Below are positions 1-12,130 of a stretch of DNA of 64,000 nucleotides, piece by piece. The DNA lies in contig NRSV01000018.1 of assembly GCA_002286855.1 (NCBI GenBank), forward strand, positions 63,619-127,618, given 5' to 3'. Positions within the stretch are counted from its first letter, which is position 1. Every line of letters starts with the position of its first letter. A program made the translations under genes and the position numbers. Origin of the DNA: Bipolaris cookei. Lineage: Eukaryota > Ascomycota > Dothideomycetes > Pleosporales > Pleosporaceae. The notes under the pieces were generated by a model, which had not been told where the DNA came from, did no database searches, and saw only the letters and a program-made list of their open reading frames with translations.

Positions 1-68
1 ATGGGTTTAGCGGGGGAAACAAGAGGACAAGGCCAACCTGTCGATGTATGTAAAAAATCTGTGTGTTC

Positions 69-275
69 AATGGACTCTATTGGCTAGCTAGCGCTTGGTG
101 TTAGCAAAATGTCTAAGTCAATACAGCTAGTTGCACGGTGTATACAGCGTGCGGGTGAATAGAGGTGGCAAGTAACTATGGTTCATTGTTATCTCTATTC
201 TCCTTTCGAAGGGAAAGAGATTGATGTACTCCTGAGCCCTGTGCACAGGTATCCGTGTAGATCCGGAGTCACGTG
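69..275. repeat. 207-bp dispersed repeat, copy 1
   Basis: This stretch matches positions 50767-50973 in the same orientation over its whole 207 bp without gaps. I count 12 differences by eye, all transitions. Both copies end at a shared CACGTG. In the second copy it directly abuts the broken 3' end of a pogo-type transposase relic, so this copy is probably a solo terminal piece of that element family. It contains no open reading frame of note. The next 275 bp up to the inverted repeat of the neighbouring element hold nothing I recognise. Confidence 0.85.
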
Positions 276-555
276 CACTTCCTCATCAAAAAGAAAGAGT
301 CCTGGCCTGTCCGCTGCATAAGCCCGCTATGCCGATTTGGGTGGTAAGCTCATAGAAACCGACATGGCCGCTCCATGCAGCCAATATATCGCTGGAAGAC
401 TGGTTTCTCACTATCGCATCAATTTTGGAGCCTTTTGAAGCCAGAAAAAATATACGTATTGCTTATACAATCGGAGTTTTTTTGGTGTTAATCTTTACCA
501 GAGCTCCGTTTTTACTGGAGCCTCCGGGCGATATTTTACTTGTAATGTCAAAGTA

Positions 556-609
556 TAGCGAGCCGCTCAGTAGGGCGAACCGCTCACTGTGCCAAGACCC
601 CACCAACTT
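556..609 (+). repeat. Left terminal inverted repeat of the Fot1/pogo element
   Basis: It pairs with the reverse complement of 2337-2373. The outer part (TAGCGAG) and the inner part (GTGCCAAGACCCCACCAACTT) are both kept. Between them the left end carries 17 extra bases containing a second CCGCTCA block. Confidence 0.8.
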
Positions 610-624
610 TGAACATTACATGCG

Positions 625-2273
625 ATGCCACAACGTAACAATGAACAAAGCTATTTAAAAGAAGCCCAAATACAGCTTGCAGTACAAGCTATCAAATGTG
701 ACGCGATAATTAGCCAGCGACGTGCTGCAGCACTTTACAACGTCCCTCAAAGAACTCTTAGTAATCGACTTCCCTGAATCACTTCTCGACGTGATATACA
801 GCCCAACTCAATGAAACTACTTGTGACAGAAGTAGAGACGATTGTCGACTATATACTAGACCTTTGCGCGCGAGGATTTTCACTATGCCTTCCTACTGTC
901 AAAGATCTTGCTGAATCTTTGCTGGCTGCCCGCCACCGCGACCCTGTTGGCCCAAACTGGCCTAGAGCGTTCATAAAGCGTCGCCCAGAGCTCAAAATGA
1001 AGTTTAATCGAAAGTACTACTACAAAAGAGCCCTCTGTGAAGATTCTGAGCTTGTGCAGGACTGGTTCCGCCTTATGTGTAATACCAAAGCCAAGTATGA
1101 GATCCAGGACGACATGTACAACTTTGACGAGAAGGGCTTCATGATGGGCATGCACAACTTATCAGCAGCAACTGCAGCATCTGAGTGTAGGTCAAAGCCA
1201 AAATATTTGCAACAGGGTAACCGGGAGTGGGTTACCAGCGTGGTTTGTGTCAGCGCAGCTGGCTGGGCGATCTTACCCTTGATGATCTTTCAAGGCAAGC
1301 ACCACCTCTCTGCTTGGTACAAGGAGGATAGTCTACCTCAAGATTGGGTTCTTGCAGTCTCTGAGAATGGCTGGAAAATGAATGAGCTTGGCCTGAAGTG
1401 GTTGGAGCACTTTGACAAGCATACGAAAGAGCGTAGTATTGGAGGCTATCGTCTGCTTATTCTTGACGGTCAGGGGAGCACAATTCGCTCGAGTTCCAGT
1501 AATACTGCAAGGAGGCAAAGATTACCACTCTATGCATGCCTCCGCACTCTTTCCATCTACTACAACCACTTGATGTGGGCTGTTTCTCGCCTTTGAAGAG
1601 GGCATATGGGTGCCAAGCCGAGGAGATGATGCGCAATGGGATCAACCACATGACGAAGATAGAGTTCTTACCAGCCTTCCAGCAGGCCTATGACAATACT
1701 TTTACAAGGGAAAACATCTTAGGAGGGTTTCGAGGCGCTGGCTTAGTTCCACACGACCCAGAGGTGGTGATATCGAGGCTCGACGTCAAGCTACGGATGC
1801 CAACACCACCTGCTGCAGAAGATCTGCCCTGGCTGTCGCAAACCCCAAGCAATACCCTAGAACTAGGGTTGCAACTGACGCTAGTAAATCAGATGATTCA
1901 GAGGCATATAGATAGTTCACCGTCAAGTATGGTGGTTGCCTTTGAAAAGCTGGCCAAAGACGCTGCGATTATTGTGCACAAGCTGGTGTTGGCGCAAAAA
2001 CGCAACGCTGAGCTTGAAGCAGCTAATGAAGCCGCCACACGACGAAGATCGCTCAAAAGAAAGTGAGTTCAAAAGGAAGGGACTCTAACAGTAAATGAAG
2101 GAGAGCGATTAGCAGCTCTAAGAGAGTTTGGGGCGCGTAGTGATGGGAAGAGGGTAAAGAAGGGAGCGTGTGCTGAGGTAAGTGAACTGTTGCAAAGGCA
2201 CTGTAGACGCTGTGGTCAGACAGGGCACAACTTGCGCACGCGCAAGCAAGATATAGAAGTAGATTCTAAGTAG
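625..2273 (+). pseudogene. Broken Fot1/pogo transposase (HTH/CENP-B type DNA-binding region, DDE_1 endonuclease, zinc knuckle)
   Basis: The reading frame starts at ATG 625, hits TGA at 775-777, then runs from 778 to about 1480. There a 1-bp loss shifts the frame, followed by TAA at 1500-1502, a further open stretch to TGA at about 2064, and a last stretch to TAG near 2273. Order of parts: an N-terminal helix-turn-helix like region, then the catalytic core with the three acidic positions in NFDEKGF, LILDGQGS (family usually DGHGSH) and QPLDVGCFSPLK, then a C-terminal knuckle CRRCGQTGH whose last cysteine is replaced by arginine. The TGA and TAA stops sit where relatives usually carry Arg (CGA) or Gln (CAA), which fits C-to-T mutation as in repeat-induced point mutation. 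The family call is sure; the exact ancestral boundaries are not. Confidence 0.85.
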
Positions 2274-2336
2274 CCTGGCTTATTTTAATTTCCATTTACT
2301 ATTGTAGTTGTGTTGTAATAGTCATGTATGGTTGTG

Positions 2337-2373
2337 AAGTTGGTGGGGTCTTGGCACGGTGAGCCACTCGCTA
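2337..2373 (-). repeat. Right terminal inverted repeat of the Fot1/pogo element
   Basis: Its reverse complement begins TAGCGAG and ends CCAAGACCCCACCAACTT, matching the left end apart from the 17-nt difference. A TA follows immediately at 2374-2375. Confidence 0.8.
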
Positions 2374-2666
2374 TACAGAGACATTAAGGCACAAATAAAC
2401 TACCATGCGCTTCAAACGCCGTATTCCCTTCAGGAGAAGAAAATAAGAAAGAAAAGAAACAAACTACCCCGCAATGCATACATTTCATAAGAGTATAGAA
2501 CCTATGCATGATGAACAAAAGAGAGCATCTGCATCTTCCCAAAAAAGCCATGGATATCAATATTCCGGTGGCGCCCAAGGAAAAAGAAACCACCACCAAG
2601 GGTATACATATATTTCTCTCTCCACCCTCCCCCCGTCTTCCAAACCACACACCTAAACTTTGCATT

Positions 2667-5600
2667 TTAAGAAAGATGGAAAGCGCCCTGGCCTTCGCGG
2701 ATGGCAACACTGAGTTTCTCCCGCAGCACTTCAACGCTGCTGTAGTCTGGCATCTTGAGATAGTTGACGCAGGTCATGACAGACGGGAGATAGTCGTCGG
2801 ATGTGAGTGGTGGCTCGCTGGGCTTGCAAACGACTGTGAACATTGGTGTGAGAGCCTTAAAGCCTGCGAAAAGGTTAGCATGGTTGTGGTTTTGTGGGGT
2901 AATCGGATGGATCCTACCTCCAATTGGAAGCTTGGGGCTACCAGTGATAAACTGCAAAAAGTCTCGGCGCTCTTGCGCATTGAATTGGCTCATCGTAGAC
3001 AATAGGTTGCGCACGCTCTTGCTGTCGAGATTGTAGCCGTGGTCTGCTTTGATCGAGTCCACTAATGCTGAGATATCGTTAGCGCAATTGTACTATGTAC
3101 AGAGTCTGAACTTACTTTCGAGAGACCAATCCTCATCGATCCTACCGAAAAGCATAACCAGCTCGTCTGGAGTAAAGGCCTTAAGTGCAGAATACGGGAA
3201 CACCTCCGTAAAGCCCTCACGGAAAGCGTTCGCCTGGCGCTCGACACCGGAGCCCAAGGTGAAATCTATAACCTTATCGATATACAAGTCGACATTTTCA
3301 ATTGTGACTACTGTATTCGCGCCGTTTTCGATAAGTTCAATTGAATCATAGCCAGGCAAAGTGAAGTCGAGTGCTAAATCCTCCACGGTGCAGTCATGTA
3401 TGACAATTTCTTGGAGAGCTACCGCCTTTTCTTCTGGATTCAAATCGCTGTCCTCAACCTTCTTCTTAGCGTCGGCAAATTGCTTGAGCAGTAACAGCGA
3501 TGAGGCTAGACCCTCATCGACAGTCTTGATGGCCCCAAGAGATGGCACGACGGCTGTGCTGGAACCGTCGCTGATTCGGAAGAAAGTTGGATTGAAGGAG
3601 ATGTCGATTATACGAGAGTCCAACATTGAACGGGCAACGAATTTGCCCAGGACTTTGAATAGTTCGAGGCGCTTCTCGCCATTCTCGCTGTTCGCCTCTT
3701 CTTCGCTCATTGGTGCGGGGTATAGTCCTCGCTTGCCAAAAGCGTATTCGTCGCTGTCATTTGATTCATTCTCTCGCCAGAGCTTGAGCTTCTTCTTGGA
3801 GAATTCCCGAGAAACGGTCGAGTAGAACTCGAGAGTTGGTCCCAAGCCAGTTCCTACTTCTTCAAAGTATTCAACTTCCAACACACTGGCAGAATGTCCA
3901 TATAGTTGCATGACCTTCATTGCAGATTCGAGAATTCGAGATCGCGATATACGGACCTTTTGGCGCTGGAGTCTGCCCAAGAAAGGCCGCTCATCCCGGT
4001 GTCGGTCGCCTCGTGAATCACTCGTGGGCTGCGAATTCTGCCATCGCGTCATTGATCGTGAGTAACCAAACGAGGTAGATTGCAGGAAGAGGTGGCGAGT
4101 CTCGAATGGGAATAGGAACGGGTAAAAGCGGGCTAGATCCTCACTCCAACTAGGGAGACAGTTGCTGGCTACGATAAGAGGCTCCTCAAGTTGACGGTTG
4201 AGCTTCGCAGTAAGCTTCGTATTGACAAACTGCGAAAGCGGCTCCGCATTGAGTTTGATCTGCTCCTTGTTCGCCAGGAGGATGTCGTCGAGATGGGAAT
4301 TCAGTCCGTGAAGTATGCTAAGCAGTCTCAGGATACCAGATGTCACAGGGTGTTCATCCAATGAAGCTGGCATGCCTGAAGCGTCGGACTTTGACTCTGG
4401 AGGTGGTGTCAAAGAGCTGGATTCGCTCGGTGGTGGACCCTGCACCCGCTTGAACTTGATTGTATGAATGCCATTCCATACTGAGCGCAACGGACCGTCT
4501 GATGGTTGATATCGCGTGAAGTGTACAGCACGGTAGATGGTGGTCTCATTCGAGAGTGGCTGGTCATTCACACTGAATTCAATGTGCCAGTCTTGGGGAG
4601 TGGACTGAACAGCGGCAGCATACGAAAGAGCGCTCGCTGCTCCTCCCAGGGTTTGGCGCATAGCCGAACTCTGCAACAGTGCAGACAATCGTGAAGCAGG
4701 AGTCCTGGTCTCTGAAGGTGGTTTCGCTATTGGCGTGCCCTGTACCGGTGTTGCAATCCTCGTACCATCTTCCTGGTGAGCCGTGGCTTTGCCTGTTGAT
4801 GCGACTTCGACGCTTACGGCAGATGGATCGGGCATATCCTCGTCGAGGTCTTCCTCTAGATCGTCCACTATGGCATTCAAGGCACTATCTTCATCCACAG
4901 ATTCGGGGTCGGAGAGCTGAGACTCATCGGCACATTCGACAGGGTCCTGGCCGCTATTGGAACGAGGCATCGCTGGGGGTGGGGGCGGCGGTGGTAGTGA
5001 AGGGTTCTGCTGCTGACGTCTGCTCGACCGCCGTGTCTTTTCACGTGTGGCGGAGCTAGGTCCTGGTTGGGGTGAATCTGGTGGACCTGGCTTGGAACGC
5101 GATGGCTTCTTTGGAGCACGGCTCGCTGGATCAGACGGTGTTCGAGGGGGTGGAGGCGCCCGACCTTCAGCAAGAGCTTGGGCGTACATGGCTTCGAATT
5201 GATCGCGAGCGAATTGGTCTCTAGGCTGAGCCGGTCGAGGACGGTCTGCGAGGCTGATACGAGGACGGAGGTAGTCATCCAAGGCTTTAAACGTTGCAAT
5301 GGCGTGGATTGACACCATTATATTGCGGTATGTCTTGGGAATGCCCGAATCGTCATCAGCGACGAGCTTGAGCCGAAGCTGCTTAGCCAACATGGAGGTC
5401 GCGCTTCCCCGACTGTCGTACATATTTTGATGCACAGTGATGACATCGAAATGTTCGGACCTACTAAGGAGATCTTGAAGCTTGTGTACCAAGACACTGA
5501 ATGGTGTTGCAGGAGACGCGGTGCTGGCAGTCTTGATTTTGCTCTGGCCACTATCACCCATGAAAGCCTCTAGGAAGATAGGTCTAGGATCGACATGCTT

Positions 5601-8378
5601 TGAAGACATTGGCTTTGAGAAGACTTCCAATAGCACATCGACAATCTTGGACGACTTGAGCTCGTAACTTGTGATACTTTCAAGCGCATCCCCCTCAAAG
5701 TAAGATGCCAAGCGGGTGAACAGGTTCATGAAGTTACTTGCAGTGCCCTTACAACCACAAGTCTTGATTTCGTTGGCAAGCGTCTTCAGATCTTCCAACA
5801 CTGCAATTGCCCTATCGCGTGTGGGCTTGTCGCTGTCCCTTTCGTGCGTCTCAATGAACTTTTTGGCGCGAAGGGTAATTATGTCTTCAACGTTGGGCAT
5901 CGGTGGTGGTTCGCGCTGATCGTCAGAAGACGAGGACGAGTCGGATTCATCGTCATCGTCTCGGTTTTGGCTGCTCGCGTTTGGATCGTCGTCAAGGTCC
6001 ACCTCGTCTCCTTCGTCATCGGACTGCATTTCCATATCAACTCCGTCATTCGCGTTGCCAGTTTCTGATTCGGCTTCTGGTTCGGCAGAAGAAGCAATAC
6101 TACCGCCTGAAGCTGTCACATTGGCTCCTACTGTAGACTTTGACTCTTTAGCCCGACTGTCCAACGTCTTACACGGACGATTTGCAAGTTGTTGGATTTC
6201 TGAAATGACACCTTCGCGGTAGAATTGATAGCGGTATATCGACTCGAGACGCTTAAGCAGTAGTTCTGCAGCTTGCAGAGCGTATGTGACCAGAGATGGG
6301 TGGTCTTGTTGAGTGAAAATCGACGCTAAATGCGAAGCATACGGTACTGGTCGCAGGGCTTCCTCGAGAATATCGATGTCGAGGTTGGACAACATCTTAA
6401 GATGAGCAGTGAGTACTTTTTGTCGAACGCTGAGGTTCACAGTACTGGAGTAGGCATCTGTCAGGGTGGGCAGAAGAATGACTGCGAAGCGCTTAACCTC
6501 GGCCTTGCACCCCTCAAGCAGCTGCACACGCTTTTCGTTCATAATCTTCTTGTTCGACGAAGAAAGGGGGAGAATGTCGTCACCGGGATAGCCAGCGTCG
6601 AAGAGGTCGTCGAGGTACGACAAGCCTTGCTGAGGAACATCAGGTAGAAGCTCGCAAATGACATTGAGAGTCTCAAACACCTGATCCTTGGGCCTATGAA
6701 TAAGAGCTTGCATGATGACTACAGAGTCAATCTTGGCCGCAACGTCCTCTGTGCCCGTTGGAGGAGAGACGCCGGTAAGAATCTGATACAGAGTGTCCAC
6801 AACATTCATCTTGAGCAATTCTGCAGATAGACGCGGGCTGGCTTTAGCGGTATACGCAAGAACCTGGAGGAACATGGTATGGATGTTGGCTCCAATCATG
6901 TTTGTGGTGCCCGGTAGAAGGAGCCGTAGAATGGCCTTCAGAAGACCTGGGCTGACGAGCTCTTCAAGTTTACTCTCGTGCTGCTTGAAGCTCTGAACAA
7001 TGCGAGATACGCAGATGCAGCCCTGCTCGACAACCTTTTGGTCGTTGTTGTTTAAAATATTCTCTAGTATAGGCATGACGTCGCGCACGACGGGGAATGA
7101 ATCTTCTGGAATATTGCGGCAGCAATTGGCCGCAGTCGTGACGGCTGTTCGCTGTGTGCTGGTGGCGAAGAAATCGAGGAATGTAAGGCAGGCGGTAAGT
7201 CCACCCTCACGCACAATAACTCCAGGAAATTCGATGGAGATCTTCTCCAATGTGCTCAAACATTGCTCGGCCAGGTCAATGAAATTAATTTCGAGCAGCT
7301 TGGAGCAGAGGACGGGGACTGCACCACCGTAGACGACATTGGCGGTGGCTTGGGGGAGCGCCTCCATCAAATTGGCGAGGCAGCGGCAGGCGAGCAACAT
7401 GATTTCTGGATTCTCTTCCATTGTAAACTCGTTGGGCTGCATAAGCTTCACAAGTTCCTTGACATATGCGTCAGGAGAAAAGTGGCCAGCCAAATTGTCT
7501 TCGGTAGAGATGAGGAGTACTTCGGAAAGCTCGTTGAGAGCAGTCAGTTGTACAGTATCGTCATGCGAACGCAATTGCTCCAGGATGCCACGCAGGCGCT
7601 GTGTGGTCCCCGCCATGATACCTGTCAGCTGCCTAAGAGCAGAAAGACTGTGAGGATTGCGTCCAAGAAAGCCGCCAGTGAAGGGATCGTCGTCGTCATC
7701 GTCATCGTCGTCTTCTTGATCGTAACGCTCCCCGTGTTCGTCAGCGTGCTCATCGTCGCTGCTATGATCATCGCCCGATTGGCGGGCATCCTCTTCAGCG
7801 TTAGCCGGAGGTGCGTCTTCCATGGTGGTATCGGTTTCCATCTTGTTGGACCTTCGGGAGCTTCGGCGGGATGTGGATGGCGTGTCGGGGTCGGGGTCGG
7901 GGTCGGTGTGGGAAGAAGGCTTGGGCTGCCGCCGAGAGCTATCAGGCCCACTCTTGCGGCTGCCTCTGGTGCGTCTCGAGGATTGTGGCGTCGACTTCTC
8001 GTCGATGGGATCTGATGGTGGGCTACTGGCAGTCAGCGCATGCTCATGGGTATCATAAGCGCTTGGCACAGACCCAGAAGAAGACATTGCGGCGGCGGCT
8101 TTGCCCTTTGCCTTGTTGGAGCGGGTTTTGGGCTGGGGTGGTAGGTCCTGCAGGTCAATCTTGGAGCGCTTGTTGCGGGCGGAACGGGCAGGCGGAGCGT
8201 CTGTGATGTCGGGCAGCTCGGGGCTCTGGTCGTCGCGCGCAGCAGACTTCCTCTTACGAGCTGTTGGGGGCGGCGGGAGGGCTGGCTGAGGGGGTGGTGC
8301 AGGCAGCGAGTTGGCTGTGCTGTTTGTGTGGGAATTGCCTGATTGGCGCCTTTGCGAGCGAGTGACTCTGGACGACAT
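2667..8378 (-). CDS. ufd4: UFD4/TRIP12-type HECT E3 ubiquitin ligase
   Basis: Exons 8378..3116 and 3067..2667 with a 48-bp intron (donor GTAAGT, acceptor CTCAG) give 1,887 residues. The N-terminal ~250 residues are disordered, Ser/Pro/basic-rich and end in a long Asp run. Then follows an armadillo-like helical region (about 255-720) of the kind UFD4/TRIP12 use to recognise ubiquitin-fusion and N-degron substrates, acidic linkers, and a C-terminal HECT domain. The catalytic Cys is residue 1854 in PSVMTCVNYL, 34 residues from the end, and lies in the small last exon. Splicing at CTCAG rather than the nearby CATTAG restores the family sequence ETLVDSIKADHG. In yeast the orthologue polyubiquitinates ubiquitin-fusion substrates for the proteasome. 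Length is near that of human TRIP12 and longer than yeast UFD4. The start is the first ATG of the long frame. It is transcribed divergently from the NMN adenylyltransferase. Confidence 0.93.
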
Positions 8379-10103
8379 GAGAATCTGACTTTAGGCTTGT
8401 GCAATCGAGACGTGCTCGGACAGGGTGGCGCCTGTGGGATGCAGCAAGTTGCGTGTCGGCAAAGCACAATGAGACGAGGCTGAAGCGCCCGCAGCAGGAG
8501 ATGGAGGTGGGTGATGAAGTGGAGAAGAGCTGGGACGGCCCCAGGTCGAGCAAAGCGAACGGTATTTACCTTTGACGAGGTCCTCTGGATGCCATCAAGA
8601 ACGCGCCATGAGGCGGGTGCTCGAGCGAGTGCGGTGAGTGCAAACACACAAGGGCACGGGTTGGCGGGGTGAAGGGGAGGTGCAAAGGGGGTCGAGCGAG
8701 AGCAGGTGAGCAGGTGCTCTAGTAAGATGGTGATGGGTATAGAAAGAGATGTGGTAATGCTGCAATGAGTGCTGCGAAGACTTGAGGTTCCATATCCTCC
8801 ATGCCAGGTCGGCGGAGCTAGTTACGTGACCTGACTAGCGGCCGCCGTTATCGATAGCGACCCGGCCACCTGCACTGCACAGGCTGCGCTGGGACGATGC
8901 TGCCGCCGCCAGTGCTTGCTTTTGCAGTCGTAGTGTGGCCTGTGGATATATGAATTCTTTGTTTCCCGAACTCATTTCTCTATGTATGTAGGCATTTTCC
9001 ATTCACCTGCCTCTCTCTCGCTTCTGCCATAAGCCCGGCCGCGACTGCCTTTGCACGGGTTGTGCGTATCCATCCATCCATCCATCCATCCATCCCCGCC
9101 ATTGGGGTACTGTCTGTCCTCCCTCAGCCTTATCCCTCCCTCCCTTCTGACTAGGCCACTCGCACGCGGCGGGACAAGAATACTACAAGCGTTATCGTTG
9201 AGTCAGGTCAAGGTTCCATGTCCAATCCGACATGGCGTGCTCTTCCACGGCCGGGTTGGAGCCAGCAGCCAGATCACGCTGCTTGTTCAGCATTCCACTG
9301 TCACGGCCCGCCTGTGCCTGCTGATTCCGCGACAAGCCACAGCGCCTGTGGGGTCGCCCAAATGCCGACATCGCTCACGTGAAGCACTCCCACATGACTA
9401 AGCATGCTGTAGACTCTACATATTGCCAGGTATGTAGTGCCTATAGGCATGTATATGCAGCAGAGGATGCACACTTGGGCTGCATGTCGGCGCATGCTTG
9501 GGGGCGCGAAAAAAAGTGTTTCATGCACCGTGGGCCATACAAGTAGTTCGCAGCCACGGAGCCCACGGCCAGATCGGCAGTGGCATGCATAGAGTAATGG
9601 CGAGAGCAAAAGACCTCGATAGCCCCGCCGCCCGCCCGTGCGAAACAAGTCTCAACTGCTGCCGCATGGCCTGTACGAGGATACAATATGGCTGCTCCTG
9701 TTCCTCATCCGCTTTCGCCCACTCCCACGCCCCCCCATTCCTCCCACAAGATCCACCTTTTTCCCAAACTCAAACACGCTCGCATCCGCCTCCCCAAACC
9801 GCCTTCGGTTTCGCCCCACGCTTGCACATTGCAACCCTCGGGTGTCGCCTCAACAGCCCCGCGTCATAGCAGACCCCTACCCGCGTGCTTCTCACTACCG
9901 CCTAGCCCGCCGGTAGGCTACCGGACAACCCCGTTTATCCCAGCATTCGTAAGCCTTTCACTCATAAATGTGTCTTCCCCGCCGCCAATTGACCCTTCAC
10001 CTCAGTCCTGTCCCCCAAACAAGGCCCGACCCCTCGCCGCAACCCTCCGCCCTTGCCCCCCACACACCCAGCCACTGCCCCGGCCGCCTCACAAATCGCG
10101 ACC
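8379..10103. promoter_or_regulatory. 1.7-kb divergent intergenic region between the HECT ligase and NMNAT genes
   Basis: No supportable gene lies here. The 300 bp nearest the NMNAT start are strongly C-rich on the plus strand, typical of a pyrimidine-rich fungal 5' leader. Open frames there are low complexity (Pro/Ser/His) and are shadows of that composition. A microsatellite lies at 9068-9095. The region presumably contains both promoters; no defined operator was recognised. Confidence 0.6.
9068..9095. repeat. (ATCC)7 microsatellite
   Basis: Seven perfect tandem ATCC units are visible. It is a simple tetranucleotide repeat in the divergent intergenic region and is probably length-variable between strains. 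Confidence 0.95.
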
Positions 10104-11032
10104 ATGACCTCGACTGCTAATCGCGATATCCTGCTTGACGCCGGAGCGCCCAACGCCGAAGCCATGTCGCTCGACAACTACACATTTCCCAAGGAGAGGC
10201 TGAAAAAGACGCTTTCCAACCCTAACAAGCAGCCGCTAGTGCTAGTATCATGTGGCTCCTTCTCCCCGCCAACCAATCTCCATCTGCGCATGTTCGAAGA
10301 AGCGGCTGATTACTGCGAATTCGAAACCGATTTTGAAGTCGTCGGCGGCTTCTTCAGTCCCGTCGGCGATGCATACAAGAAGGCTGGTCTGGCCTCTGCA
10401 CAGCACAGAATCAACATGACCAGGATCGCTGTCCAAGACAGTTCGACCTGGATCGGTGTTGACCCTTGGGAGCCGCTGCACAAGGAATACCTCCCCACCG
10501 TCAAGGTCCTCGACCACTTTGACTACGAGCTCAATCAAGTCATTGGAGGCATCGCGACTGAAAATGGCGAGAAGCGCCGCATCCACGTCGCCTTGCTCGC
10601 CGGCGCTGACCTAATTCAGACCATGAGCACCCCCGGACTGTGGGCTCGTGAGGACCTGAGCAGGATCTTGGGCCACTATGGCGCCTTTATCCTCGAACGC
10701 AGCGGCACAGATATTGGTAGGTTATTCCATACTCGCTCGCCTTGCAAGTGCTAACTTGAAACAAAACAGACGATGCCCTTGTTCAACTACAGCAGTGGAG
10801 ACACAACATCCGCGTCATCCCACAACTCATCCAGAACGATGTCTCGTCGACCAAGATCCGCCTGTTCCGCAAGCGCGGTAAGAGCATCCGTTACTACATT
10901 CCCGACAAGGTGGTCGACTACATCTACGAGCACGGCCTCTACAGCGATGACGACAAGAAGACTGCCGACAAGGGCAAAGCGCCCGTCGCTGCGGATGCTG
11001 CTGGTTCTTCACAGGGCGTAACTGCTTCGTGA
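10104..11032 (+). CDS. nma1: Nicotinamide/nicotinate mononucleotide adenylyltransferase (NMNAT)
   Basis: Exons 10104..10716 and 10770..11032, with a 53-bp intron (GTAGGT...GCTAAC...ACAG), give 291 residues. The enzyme joins NMN or NaMN to AMP from ATP to make NAD+ or deamido-NAD+, the shared last adenylylation step of NAD synthesis and salvage. It shows the nucleotidyltransferase nucleotide-binding motif GSFSPPTNLHLRMFE near residue 50 and the second motif VSSTKIR(LFRKRGKSIRYY) in exon 2, plus the internal LLAGADLIQTM and GLWAREDL blocks conserved in eukaryotic NMNATs. The chosen ATG follows GCGACC and starts MTSTANRD; an in-frame ATG at 10053 would add 17 residues from the C-rich leader and is less likely. 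The C-terminal ~25 residues are a low-complexity Lys/Ala/Ser tail. The protein is probably nuclear/cytosolic, as in yeast. Confidence 0.95.
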
Positions 11033-12130
11033 ACGCCTACCTCCGAGTCACGATCTTTGTTTGATCTGTCCACGCAGCGAGAGCTGCCATACACTTCCTC
11101 TTCCGAAAGGACTGCCGCGCTGTATGCTGCCATGACCGCCGGTTGGCTATTTCGTATCGGGCGGCGCACTGGCTTATCAGTTCCATACCAGTGGTGCCAT
11201 CGTTGTACCGTCACTACTACCCGTCGACCAACTTAGTAGAGAGGCATGGGTGTGCCTTCGCGGGCTTTATTGGCGGATAGAAAAAGACGTATCCGCTATG
11301 GCGCATTTCTTTTGTACTTTTCACGCTATGATACCACACACACACACATACATACATACATACTCAATACACTATGATGATTTTTACACACGGCTTAGTG
11401 GGGGTCCAGGGGTCGCTCCCACGCGCTGTGATGTCATGTTGTAGAGTTGGACGGGTGGCTGAGTAGATCTGCCTGCCCTGTTGACGCAGGGCCTGGTCGT
11501 CTTCTGTACCCGACAAGGTGCACGGCTCCAGCGGTGTGCGGCACTTGTCGAATGACGTACTGTCGTGGCTCAGAGGGCTGTCTGCACGGCTTAGGTTTTG
11601 ACCGCTTGCGTTCTAGACTGGTTGGCACGCATGCAGCTTTGTCAAGCACAAGACGGCACACAATGATGTGTGCCAGCAGGAGAGACCGAGTACGAGCTGA
11701 CGAGTCTCCGACCTCAGCATATCTGTTTTGTTTACGCCGCGCAACAAATCACATCGTAAACTTGATCTGAATCAAAGTTTGCCGCGCTTCCAAGATGGTA
11801 TTCCAAGCAGTTTCCAGTGCCCAGCGGCTCGGCCACGTCAGGTAAGCCATCAACACCAATCACCCCAGCAACCAACTCAACATCCCAGCAAGCTTGAATT
11901 CGTGCATGTGGCCAGCCGCTATTGTACATATTCGCTACCATTGCGCAGGCCCTTGATAGTTTGAGAACCAGCCCGAGTCCTTCACTCGTGTTGTGATTTC
12001 CCTGTCTCGGCGTATTTCTTTTTTTATCATGTTCAAACTTGTATGAAGTGCTTTGCAGCCCCACGATTCTACACCGCGCTTTCGCATTCCCAACCCACAA
12101 GAGCTGCTTGCAGCCAACGACGCTCCTCCA
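11033..12130. other. Intergenic region with CA/CATA microsatellite
   Basis: This holds the NMNAT 3' region and the promoter side of the glucanase gene. A (CA)n-(CATA)n run lies at about 11334-11364. No coding sequence is supported. The open frame that extends the glucanase upstream to 12053 begins with TTG, not ATG. Confidence 0.6.

Larger units (their letters stand above)
554..2375 (+). mobile_element. Fot1/pogo-type DNA transposon (Tc1/mariner superfamily), inactive
   Basis: A transposase relic is flanked by terminal inverted repeats: left 556-609 and right 2337-2373, reading inward TAGCGAG...GTGCCAAGACCCCACCAACTT. TA dinucleotides at 554-555 and 2374-2375 fit the TA target-site duplication of this superfamily. 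The element is about 1.8 kb, the normal size for Fot1/pogo elements in fungi. The left repeat is 17 nt longer than the right because a CCGCTCA-containing segment is repeated. The transposase has several stop codons and one frameshift, so the element cannot move by itself. It may still be moved by a functional relative elsewhere, since both ends remain. Confidence 0.85.

Noticed and set aside
9688..10107. Long Pro/Ser/His-rich open frame upstream of the NMNAT gene
   Set aside because: It results from a C-rich leader, has no domain, and overlaps the NMNAT start in another frame.
12053..12130. N-terminal extension of the exo-glucanase
   Set aside because: The extra frame starts at TTG, and an upstream ATG with a GTAAGC donor (11793/11840) does not join in phase.
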